Assembly (NCBI GenBank): GCA_033764075.1
Contig: JANRJH010000045.1
Span: 1 to 64,000 of the forward strand
DNA from: M3007 sp033764075
GTDB taxonomy: Bacteria; Bacteroidota; Bacteroidia; Chitinophagales; Saprospiraceae
Direction: 5' to 3'
DNA length: 64,000 nucleotides
Shown: one piece after another, positions 17,365-29,100 of the stretch
How positions within the stretch are numbered: the first letter of the stretch is position 1
Layout of the letters: each line of letters starts with the position of its first letter
Translations under genes and position numbers: made by a program
Notes under the pieces: model-generated
What the model was told of the DNA's origin: nothing
Database searches by the model: none
What the model saw: only the letters and a program-made list of their open reading frames with translations

Positions 17365-18759
17365 ATGAAAATAAAATTCTGCGGCGCTGCACGCGAAGTC
17401 ACCGGCTCTTCCCACCTGATTACCCTGAACGACGGGTTTCGCATTTTGCTGGACTGTGGGCTTTATCAGGGCCCCGACGAGCAGATGCAGGAGGACAACG
17501 ACCGTTTCCTTTTTTCCCCGCGCGACATCGACTGCGTCATCGTCAGCCATGCCCATATTGACCATACCGGGCGGCTGCCAAGGCTGGTGGCGCAGGGGTA
17601 CAAAGGAGAAATTTTCAGTACCCACGCTACGCGCGACTTGTGTGCCATCATGCTGATGGACAGCGCCAAAATTCAGGAAGGCGACGCCGCCTACCAAAAC
17701 AAGAAAAAAGGTCATGGAGAACCTGAGGTTAAGCCCCTATACACTGCTTCCGACGCCCTTGACACCCTGAAGCGCTTCGTGGGTTACAACTACGAACAGT
17801 GGTTCCGCATTCACCCCGACGTGCGTGTGTTGTTCCGCGACGCCGGCCACATCCTCGGCAGCGCCTCTGTAACACTCGAGGTCCGGGAGGGCGACCGCCT
17901 TGTCCGGTTCGGGTTCACGGGCGACATCGGCCGGCCAAACCGGCCCATTCTCGGCGATCCGCTGCCCATGCCCGAGCTCGACTACCTCATTTGCGAAAGC
18001 ACTTACGGCGACCGCGACCACGAGGGCGCTCCGGGAGAGAAGGAGCATCTGCTGCGCATCGTTCGGCAGACCTGCGTGGAAAACAAGGGCAAGCTGATCA
18101 TTCCGGCATTTGCCGTGGGGCGCACCCAGGAAATCGTGTATATGCTGGATCAGCTCGAGCATGAAGGCTTATTGCCCAGAATTCAGGTTTATGTAGACAG
18201 CCCCATGGCCATAAACGCCACAGACGTTTTTTCCGACCATCCGGAATGCTTCGACCAGGAACTCCACCGGTACATGATGGAAAACGACAATCCGTTTGGG
18301 TTCAAAGGACTGCACTACGTACGCTCCATCGAACAAAGCAAACAACTCAACGAATCCAGACAACCCTCCATCATCATCGCCGCCTCCGGTATGATGAACG
18401 CCGGGCGGGTGAAGCACCACTTGTACCACAATATAGAAAACCCGCGTGCCACCTTTCTGCTCGTCGGCTACGCCGCACCCTATACGCCGGCGGGCAAGTT
18501 GCGGGCGGGCGAAAAGAGCCTGTACATTTTTGGACACAACAAGCAGGTATTGGCCAACGTGGAGGTCATGGACTCCTTCTCGGCGCACGGCGACCGCCAG
18601 GAGATGCTCGATTTCCTGGCCAACCAAAAACAATCTTGTCAAAAAATCTGGCTCGTGCACGGCACCCTGGACGTCCAGGAAAACTGGCGCAACCTGTTGA
18701 ATGAAAACGGGTTCCGGAACGTGGGCATTCCTGAACTGGGCGACGAGGAAGCGCTCTGA
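17365..18759 (+). CDS. MBL-fold/beta-CASP RNA-processing nuclease
   Basis: A 464-residue metallo-beta-lactamase fold hydrolase with an inserted beta-CASP domain, the CPSF73/Ysh1-like group of RNA endo/exonucleases. The zinc motif is H62-A-H64-I-D66-H67, with further ligand regions DAGHILGSAS and STYGDRDH. The beta-CASP part shows PAFAVGRTQEI and ASGMMNAGRVKHH, then the C-terminal FSAHGDRQEM and a final VHG. It is shorter than RNase J (about 550) and lacks the RNase J C-terminal domain. It probably processes RNA, but the target is unknown. It is transcribed alone between two leftward genes. Confidence 0.9.
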   Translation: MKIKFCGAAREVTGSSHLITLNDGFRILLDCGLYQGPDEQMQEDNDRFLFSPRDIDCVIVSHAHIDHTGRLPRLVAQGYKGEIFSTHATRDLCAIMLMDSAKIQEGDAAYQNKKKGHGEPEVKPLYTASDALDTLKRFVGYNYEQWFRIHPDVRVLFRDAGHILGSASVTLEVREGDRLVRFGFTGDIGRPNRPILGDPLPMPELDYLICESTYGDRDHEGAPGEKEHLLRIVRQTCVENKGKLIIPAFAVGRTQEIVYMLDQLEHEGLLPRIQVYVDSPMAINATDVFSDHPECFDQELHRYMMENDNPFGFKGLHYVRSIEQSKQLNESRQPSIIIAASGMMNAGRVKHHLYHNIENPRATFLLVGYAAPYTPAGKLRAGEKSLYIFGHNKQVLANVEVMDSFSAHGDRQEMLDFLANQKQSCQKIWLVHGTLDVQENWRNLLNENGFRNVGIPELGDEEAL

Positions 18760-18762
18760 CGC

Positions 18763-19557
18763 CTATTCCAGCAGCTTTTTGCGGTCGGCCAGGTCCCCGA
18801 GCTGTTCCCAGGTGAGCAGCAGGTCGGCCGGGCCGACGGCATAAGGCGCCACTTCGTAGCTGTTGTAATAAAAGCGGATGCCCTGGGGCATGACGGCGAC
18901 GTTTTGCGTCAAGGGCAACTTCCCATTGAATTCGGGAAAGAGCAAGTCGGCCACCGCTCCACCCTTGTCGGCCTCATACGCTTTTTGAAGCATAGGCAGC
19001 ACAGCGCTGGTGTCGGCGAGCAGATCAGCCATCTCCAGGGGCTTGCCGTCGGCCAGGTTGTATGACACGATGCTGGTTCCGTAGTTGGGGTGCGCCCCGC
19101 CGAGGTAGGAGTCGGTAGACACCTCCACGGTGATGATGCGGTTGTTGAGCACGGGCACGTTGCCGTTTGCGTTCACGGTCCACTCGGTGATGGCGCTTTC
19201 AGGAAATGCGGTGCGGAAATCCGTAAAGGACTTGCCCATGGCGGTGAACACAGAGTCGAGCATCTGCTCGAAGGGCAGGGCGGCGTAGTGTCCTTCAAAA
19301 TCGATCATTGACCGGTACGTGTCCTGAATGTCCAGCCGGATGACGGCCCTGATGAGCGAATCGCCTCCGGTGAGTTCAGGATAGCTGACCGACATCAAAA
19401 AGCAGGTAGTATCGGCAACGCATTGTTTATTGTTCCATTTTTTCAGTTCCGATTTCAGCGGCGACCTGGGGCCGGCGGGCTTGTCGGAGGCGCCCGGTTG
19501 GCAAGCGAACAGAGCAAGCAGGGTGGTAGCAGTTACAACGGCAAAATGGCTTCGCAT
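18763..19557 (-). CDS. DUF3298/RsiV-like lipoprotein
   Basis: A 264-residue lipoprotein; the signal segment ends LLALFAC with Cys19 as the lipobox cysteine. The central and C-terminal parts resemble the DUF4163 (PdaC-like) plus DUF3298 pair, for example DSYLGGAHPNYGTSIVSYNL and a late tyrosine-rich strand (IRFYYNSYEVAPYAVGP). Members are periplasmic or surface proteins, some acting as lysozyme-sensing anti-sigma factors, but no transmembrane anti-sigma part is present here. Function is therefore open. It converges with the MBL nuclease, leaving three bases between the stops. Confidence 0.8.
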   Translation of the reverse strand: MRSHFAVVTATTLLALFACQPGASDKPAGPRSPLKSELKKWNNKQCVADTTCFLMSVSYPELTGGDSLIRAVIRLDIQDTYRSMIDFEGHYAALPFEQMLDSVFTAMGKSFTDFRTAFPESAITEWTVNANGNVPVLNNRIITVEVSTDSYLGGAHPNYGTSIVSYNLADGKPLEMADLLADTSAVLPMLQKAYEADKGGAVADLLFPEFNGKLPLTQNVAVMPQGIRFYYNSYEVAPYAVGPADLLLTWEQLGDLADRKKLLE

Positions 19558-19656
19558 GGATGTATTGATTGTTTGTGCAAAGGTAGTGGTTTTGCGAATC
19601 GATCGGCATTTTTCCGCTGCACGGGCAAATACTGCCCGGTGCCTGCCGGTTACCGC

Positions 19657-21720
<2,064 letters not shown>

Positions 21721-21760
21721 AGCGTTGGGTCTGGAATTGGCGCTAAGTTAGCCCGATAAC

Positions 21761-21788
21761 TCGTCCTACGAGTATACTCGTAGGACGA
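21761..21788. promoter_or_regulatory. Perfect 28-bp palindrome between rhlE-type helicase and methylmalonyl-CoA mutase
   Basis: The sequence from 21761 to 21788 equals its own reverse complement: arms TCGTCCTACGAG and CTCGTAGGACGA around a TATA centre. It lies 19 bases after the helicase stop and about 40 bases before the mutase ATG. A TAACTTAG near-match to the -7 element follows about 12 bases later on the minus strand. It could be a dimeric regulator's operator for the mutase or a terminator of the helicase gene. The lack of a U-run on the minus strand favours an operator. Confidence 0.6.
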
Positions 21789-21806
21789 ATTTTACGCAAA
21801 GCCCCT

Positions 21807-23021
21807 TTACCGCCGTCTGCGGCGGTTGTTGTTGTTTCCGCCTGACGCCCGGCGGGGCGCCTCCGCTTTCGGCGCCGGCGGCGCCGGCAGCGACAGGTCG
21901 GCCACGAAGGGATGTTCTTCCACCACCGGCACCGTTTGGCCGGTCAGCTTCTGGATGCTTTTCAGGAAGGGCAGCTCTTCGGCTTCGCAGAATGACAGGG
22001 CAATGCCGCTGGCGCCGGCGCGGCCGGTGCGGCCGATGCGGTGCACGTAGGTTTCCGGTACGTTGGGCAGTTCGTAATTGACGACGTAGGACAGCTCGTC
22101 GATGTCAATGCCCCGGGCAGCGATGTCGGTGGCGATGAGTACGCGGATTTTACCGTTTTTAAAGTTGCTCAGGGCGTTCTGGCGGGCGTTTTGCGACTTG
22201 TTGCCGTGGATGGCTTCGGCGTAGGTGCCCGACTTGCTCACAAATTCGGCCAGTTTGTTGGCGCCGTGTTTGGTGCGGGTAAATACGAGCACCGAGCGGA
22301 TTTCGGGGTTCTCGAGCAGGTGCACGAGCAGGCGTTTCTTGTCCTGTTTGTCCACGAAATACACGGCTTGCGCCACTTTTTCAGCGGTGGTAGCCGGTGG
22401 GGTAACCTCCACCCGCACGGGGTTGCGGAGGATGGAGTCGGCCAGGTGGGCGATTTCGGGCGGCATGGTGGCGGAGAAAAAGAGCGTTTGCCGCTGTTTG
22501 GGCAGCTTGGCAATCACCTTTTTCACATCGTGGATGAAGCCCATGTCGAGCATCCGGTCGGCCTCGTCGAGCACAAAAATCTCGATGTTGCTCAGGGAGA
22601 TAAAGCCCTGCTGCATGAGGTCGAGCAGGCGACCCGGGGTGGCCACCAGGATTTGCGGTCCGCGGGCCAGGGCCTGCGTTTGGGCGTGCTGCGACACCCC
22701 GCCGAAGATGACCTGGTGCTTCAGCGGCAGGTAGCGCCCGTAGGCCGCAATGCTTTCGCCAATCTGGATGGCCAGCTCGCGGGTGGGAGTGAGAATCAGG
22801 CAGCGGATGCCCTCTTTTTTGCCGGCCTCAAAGAGGTTTTGCAGGATGGGCAGGGAAAACGCAGCGGTTTTGCCGGTGCCGGTCTGGGCGCAACCCAGCA
22901 AGTCGCGGCCTTGCAGGCACACGGGAATGGCCTGTGCCTGGATGGGAGTGGGGTGCTCATAGCCTTCGGCTGCAACAGCGCGTTGCAGGGGCTCGATGAG
23001 CGACAAATCGTTGAATGTCAT
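21807..23021 (-). CDS. RhlE-type DEAD-box ATP-dependent RNA helicase
   Basis: A 404-residue helicase with all motifs intact: Q-motif (HPTPIQAQAIP), motif I AQTGTGKT at 45-52, PTREL, TPGR, DEAD, SAT, and HRIGRTGR in the second RecA domain. A short C-terminal tail is basic and Pro/Ala/Asn/Arg rich (ending NNNNRRRRR), typical of RhlE proteins that add nonspecific RNA binding. The ATG at 23021 (MTFNDLSL) is preferred over an upstream in-frame start because the fold begins there. A TACCTTTG box at 23159-23166 predicts a leader of about 135 bases, long enough for cold or RNA-based control. Confidence 0.95.
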   Translation of the reverse strand: MTFNDLSLIEPLQRAVAAEGYEHPTPIQAQAIPVCLQGRDLLGCAQTGTGKTAAFSLPILQNLFEAGKKEGIRCLILTPTRELAIQIGESIAAYGRYLPLKHQVIFGGVSQHAQTQALARGPQILVATPGRLLDLMQQGFISLSNIEIFVLDEADRMLDMGFIHDVKKVIAKLPKQRQTLFFSATMPPEIAHLADSILRNPVRVEVTPPATTAEKVAQAVYFVDKQDKKRLLVHLLENPEIRSVLVFTRTKHGANKLAEFVSKSGTYAEAIHGNKSQNARQNALSNFKNGKIRVLIATDIAARGIDIDELSYVVNYELPNVPETYVHRIGRTGRAGASGIALSFCEAEELPFLKSIQKLTGQTVPVVEEHPFVADLSLPAPPAPKAEAPRRASGGNNNNRRRRR

Positions 23022-23158
23022 GTAAAATGTTTTCCCGGTCTCGTACGCGTGGCGCTCCTTTAGGTTTCGCGCCGTCATTGGTCAAGGGGTGATGTGGGAG
23101 GGATCCCAAAAACGTCAATGTCCAGGGCGGACAAATACCGGGTTGGTAAATGTTGGGA

Positions 23159-23166
23159 CAAAGGTA
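23159..23166 (-). promoter_or_regulatory. -7 promoter box TACCTTTG for the RhlE-type helicase
   Basis: Exact TAnnTTTG match on the minus strand in the gap between the sprA stop and the helicase gene. The predicted transcript leader is about 135 bases. Confidence 0.45.
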
Positions 23167-23195
23167 CTGCTTTTTCCCAACATTTACCCATTTTT

Positions 23196-26100
23196 TTAAT
23201 TCAACGAAAACTGCACCTGCACACCCGAGTTCAGCGTGGTAATCGGGAAGGACTGCGACGTTTTGGGCACGGTGCGCCGGTAGTCGGCGAACAGGCGGAG
23301 TTTGAGTCGTCGGTTGAGCGAGTAGTCCAGCGAGGGGTTGACGGCGATGGTGCGCTGCCCGCGGGTGGGCACGGCCACGTCCAACTGGTCGAGGCGGTGG
23401 TTGATGGTGATGTCGTCGCGCAGGTCGAAGTCGAACTTCAGCACCAGGTCGCGTGCCTGGTTGCCACCGCCGCCGCTGCCGAAGATGTTGGACATGGGGT
23501 CTTTTTTCTTCGATTTGGTGCTTTTTTTGCCGCCCTTCTCGCCGGTCAAAAAGGCGATGTTCACATTTTTCCACCGGTAGCCCATCCCGAAGGTGTACCC
23601 AGTGGATTGGGTTTCGGCGAGCTGGTAGTCGATGAACGACATGGCCAGGGTGCGCGCCTTTTTGAAGTCGAGCCGCAGGGTAAGGTCGGTTTTGGTGCGC
23701 AGGTCGATGCCAAGCAGGGGCACGAACGATTCGTTGATGACCACCTGCGGAATCTCGAATCGGGCGACGTAGTTGAAGTTGAGCTCATCGATCTGGTAGG
23801 GCACGGCCGGATCGTAGAAGATGTCGGTGTTGTAGGAATTCACCGTGAGGGTGTTTTTGTACCCGTGCTTGATGGAGATACTGGAGAAGATGTTTTTGAG
23901 CTTGCCCACTTTGGAGAGTCCGTTGTAGTTCAGGTTCCAGTTGACGGCCGGGCGGGTTTTGAACACGTCGAGTTGTACGCTGGAGGGGTCCTTTTCGGTG
24001 TAGGCGGCAATGAAAGCAGGCAGCAGTACTTCCTGCTGAATGCGTCCGTAACCGTAGGCGTATTCAGGTCCGTCGTTTTCGTGCGGATTGGTATTGCCGG
24101 CAGCGGTACCGAGGCGCTGGGAGATGGTGGGCCGGTAGGCTTCGAAGCGGGCGAACAACTCGTTGATGTCGGTGCCGAAAAGCGTATTCATGGAGAAATA
24201 CGAGATGGTGTAGCTGCCGAAGTCGCGCTGTGCGCGGTGCTGGAAGTCTATCGAGTCGGGGCTTAGGTTGAAGGACTGGTCTTTGTATAGTTCGGTGCTG
24301 TTTCGGCCGTATTGTTTGTTCAAGGTCAGTTCGATCCGGAATTCCCTGAACGGTTCAATGGAAAGGCCGGCGTCGAAATTCTGGGTAAAGTTCCGGTTCA
24401 CCTGCTGGTTCAGTTCAGGCCGCTGGGTGATCCATCCTTTTCGGCCTGCGTTGTCGAGCCAGTCTGTATCGGGTTGTTCGCCCAGCAGCGCGTACCCCCA
24501 CCCGGGCGCGTCGAACCCCTTGCTCATGCCGAGGAACGCGGTTTCGGGTGTGAAGCCCGGCACGATGGAGGCGTAGTTTTCGGAGTAGCTGAAGCGACCT
24601 TTGCGCACCATCATGAGGGTACGGAACACCACCTGCTCGGTAGCGGAGGGCGTGCCGTTTTTCTTTTCTTTCTCCTTTTCTTTTTCGGACTTGGACTTGT
24701 CTTTGTCCTTTGGGTTTGTGCCGTCTTTTCCGGTGCCGGCATTGGCCGGCGCTTCCTCCTTCTTAAGGTCATCGCTGCCGGGAGCGCCGCGGTCGGAGCG
24801 ACCTGGTTTTCCGCCGGGCTGGGTGCCGGTGGTGTTTCGGGGCGGCGAAGCGGGGGTTCCCCGGTTGATCTTTGAGAGGTATTTGCTTTTGTTGTACAGC
24901 GATTCGAAGTTGAAGTCGCCGTTCAGCTGCCGGACGTTGTTGTTCTGGATGACGTTGCCCAGGTGACGGGAGTTGAGGTACTGTTGGTACTGGCCGGCGT
25001 CGAGGTTTTGCAGTTTGAGGGATTGGGCGGCCCAGATGTACCCGGTGGTGTAGGAGAAACGGGAGGATATCCAGTCCAGTGCGTAAAACTGCCGGAAGGG
25101 AAGCGTCCAGGTGAGCGATACGTTTTGGGTGAACCCTTTGGGACGGCCGAAATCGAGGATGTTGTTCCAGATGGAGTCTCTGCGTTCGCTGTCGCTGACC
25201 TGATTGCCGTTCTCGTCGTACTGCAGGGGTTCGTCAATGAGGTTGCGGCTGACGGCGTTGTAGTTGAAACGCAGGTTTCGCGTAATGTCCCAGCCCAGGT
25301 CGAAGTTTCGATCCCAGGTAAACCGCCGGTTGTAGTAGGTGTTTCGGGCGGGGTCTTCGCCGGCAAACCGCCAGATGGTTTGTTGCTGCACACGCTCGAG
25401 CACGGTGTTGAAGCCGTAGGTGTTGGGAATGGGGTTGAAGTTGAACTCGTTGATGAACTTGAGGTGCTTGTTGCCGGGGAAAAGTTTTTTGAACGGTTCG
25501 ATGGGCTTAACGCCGAGGGCGTAGCGGTAGTCGAACCCGCCTTTCCACTGATCCACCTCATCGTTGATGATGAAGGGGGTGCGGCGTTTCATCTCGTTGA
25601 AGGCGTAGGAGAAGCTGAAGTTGGAAATATCCCAGGGCATGGGGGCTTTTTTGCTGCCGCGTCGTTCTTTCCGGACGTTGGTGAAGTTGAAGCCCCGCAC
25701 GGTGGTCACGTCCTGGGCATTGCGGCGTATGCTGTCGCGGTCGGCGGGGTCGGCGGCGTCGAGCTTGTCCTTGAGCTTGATGTCGAGGTCATAGGGGTCG
25801 TATTCCGGATTTCGGGTGATGTTGGAATACTGCGCGTAGAAAGGGATGCGCAGACCGGTGCGCTCCGGGAAAAACTTGCCGAGTTCGAGGTTGGTCGACA
25901 AGTCGTACTGGAAGACCTCTTCCAGCTGGCGCTGGATCACCTTCTGGTCGATGGCGCCCCAGCCGATGCTGGTGTACAGGCCGGCGAGGGATATGTTGCC
26001 GAAGTCGGCCAGCTTCATGTCCACACGACCCTGTGCAGCGTAGCCGCCGCGTTCGTTGAAGCCGTTTAGGCGCAACTCGTTGATCCAGACCTCTACGCAG

Positions 26101-29100
26101 TGTTTTTGTTTTTCGAGGGTGTCTACGTTTCGGACGCCCACCATGACGCCTTTGACGTAACCCAGGTTGGGGTTGCCCACCACTTTGATTTTGTTCTTGC
26201 CCCGGGGGTCGTTAGGGTCAACGATTTCGAATACCTGGCCGAGATTGGGATCTGCTTGTGCGTTTCGTTGTTTTTTGACCTCGGAGAGCAACTCCAGGGG
26301 GAAGTCGAAGTTGTTCTCTGGTCGCCACACTTCCTCTTTGTACTCCCGACTGTCGGGGTTGGTGTTGCCCATGAGCCGGGCTAGGTCCGACGGGGTCAGC
26401 GGCACTTCATATTCGTAGTAGTTGTTCACGTAATCGGAGCCCAGGCGCATGAATACGCTGAGGTCGGTGGAGTCCAGCGGAAAAAGGATGCTGTCTACGG
26501 ACTCTGCGTGCACGAACATTTTGATGCGTTCAAACTGGCGCAGGTCCATGTTCAGCGGCTTGAACACGGCGCGGGCGTCGCAGAAGGGCAGATCGCAAAT
26601 GGATAAGGACAGCGCCTGTTCGTTTTGCAGGATGTCGGGAAAAGCGCCTACCGACTGTTCGCGGGTGATGCCGGGCGGGATGGTGTAGTTGAACGGGGTG
26701 CGGGTGGCGTTGCGTTCAATGCTCACGGCATTCACATCAAACGGTATCTGGTTCAGGCTGCCCTCGCAGGAAAGGGTTTGGGTAAAACGGCGCCACTGGT
26801 TGCGCCCCAGTTCAAGGGTGGCGAACCGGAAGGTGGTGCGATCGGTGAACCCTTTCCAGAACATACGAATGAAGCGTATGGAGCGAAAATCCTGGATACC
26901 GCCCAGCTGCTCGCGGCGCTGCCAGTCCAGCGGCAGCTTGAACCGGTACCAGATCATGGGTTCCTCATTGGGGTCGTACCGCACCACCACGGTGTCGGTG
27001 ATCAGTTCGGCGAGGGCGGGGTCGGTCAGGTCGAGCACCTCGCGTCCGTCGGGGTTGATGGTTTTCCGCATGGGGATGCGGTAGCGGAAGTAGGCTTCGG
27101 CCTCGTTCAGGGTGTTGTCCCTGTTGAGGTCTTCCATGTCCGGAATGTTGGTAGCCGAGGGATTCAGGTTGTTGGTGTTGTTCACCGGCGAGTTGCCCTG
27201 GGTGTTGGTGAAGTAGCGGTAACGCGCCAGCAAACCCGGGTCGGTATCCTCGTAGCTGGGGTCGAGGTAATAGACAAAGTTGTCGTTGGAGGGGTCGGCC
27301 ATGATGGCATCCTTGGCGTTCTGCCCAAGGGAGGAGGCCATGATGGCATTGATCCATTCGAGGTAAAAGTTGCGCTCGCCTTCGTCGGTGAGCCCGTCAA
27401 GGCCGATGTCCTGGCTTTCGCGGCGCGCAGGATCGTTGTCGAAAGCGTTGACAACAGGCGGCAACACGGGGATGCGGCCCCACCGGGTGTTTACGCTGGC
27501 GCCCGTGCCGGGTTCGGTAGGGATGGCGTTTTCGAAAAACTGGCGCGAGTCGCGCAGGATATCCTCCGAAATGGTACCGAGGTCGATGTACATGTCGCCG
27601 TCGTCCGAAATGTTCGTGCCGTCCTGCTTGTCCATGTAAGGGTTGAGCATCCAAAACTCGACGAATTCAATGTTGGCAGCTTCAAAGTCGTTGGTATTCA
27701 ATCCCTTCATAAAGCCGCCCCAGCGGGTATCGGGCATATTCAGCTCGCCGAGGGTGGTCAGGCCCTCGGAGATGCCCGGGTAGCCGTCGGGCAGTTCGAA
27801 GTTGTAAGGTCCGCGTTCGCGCGGGTAGAAGGTGACGTCGAGGGGGCGCAGGTTCGACTGCTCGAGCGGGGTCAGCTGCCGGTTCGGGAAGATGTCCTGG
27901 TACTGCACCAACCGGGTGTAGGGATTGTTGGCGTCGACGCCGTCGCGGGCGCTGGGGTCGGCGATGTACCAGGTCAGTCCGGCGCGGTTGGCGCCCTGAG
28001 CGATGGTGTCGAACAGGACGGATTCGGGGAAGAGTACGGAGTCGCCCTGGGGTACGGAGGAGATGAACCAGGTATTGGCCGGGTTGGCGAGCGGGAGGTT
28101 GGCGGTGCTGCCCTCAAAGTCGTCAATGTAAACGGTGCCGCCTTTGTCGTCGCCCAGGTTCACGGCTTTGCTGTGGCCGGGCTGCAAGGCAGCCACCTCG
28201 CCTTGGGCGGTGATGCTGGATGCGGCCTTGGTGCTGATGAGGGGAATTTTGTCGACCAGGCGGGTGAGCCAGGGCGCGTCTTTGCTGAGGTTGACATCAA
28301 GTCCGTACACCCGGTTGTTGATGGGGTCGTCGCCGAAGTTTACTTTTTGGGTCAGCGGTCGTTCAAAGAGCCGCATGTAGGTGGCGCCCACGACGAGGTC
28401 TTTGCTGAACTCGTAATCGAAGCGTGCGCCGAGCATGGTTCGGTTCTGGAAACCGAAAAGGGTTTGGTCCTCGAAGCTGACGCTCACGTTCTGGCCCGAC
28501 TGCAGGATGGCGTCGTTGAGCACGCGGAGCCGACCGATGTTGTAGTCTATCGTGTAGTCTACACCTTCTACCAGTTGGCGACCGCCGGCGGTCACGCGCA
28601 CCGATCCCCGGGGCAGGTTGAACGCGCCGAGCGAAATTTCAGAGGAGACGGTGGACTTGTACTGGCCTTTGAGGGTGAAGCGGTTGAGCTGCTGGAATTC
28701 ACGGGCCCGGAAAAGGGTGGAGTCGTAGAGCTGGGGGTATACGTACCGTTCGACTACGGCGGGATCGGCGCCAGCGTCGGAGAGTTTTTTGGCCAGGTGC
28801 CCGCCGAATGGCTCCAGGACAGGGAACATGACCCTGCCGGAGCGCAGGTTTATGGTGAGCCCCGGAATAAAGTCGAAGATCCCGTCGGGGCCGGGGTCGG
28901 CCTGCAGGTTGAGGTTGTCGAGGTTGAACAACTGCAGCAGGGGGATGCCGTTCACCTGGGCCGGCACATCATCTTCGTCGAGGAATCGTTTTTGGCCCTT
29001 GCCCGGGTCTTCGTAGAAAATATCGAAGCGAAATTCCTTGGGATCAACGTTGGCGGCGCCTACGGCGTACGCGTTTTTCATCATCAGATCCCAGATGGGC

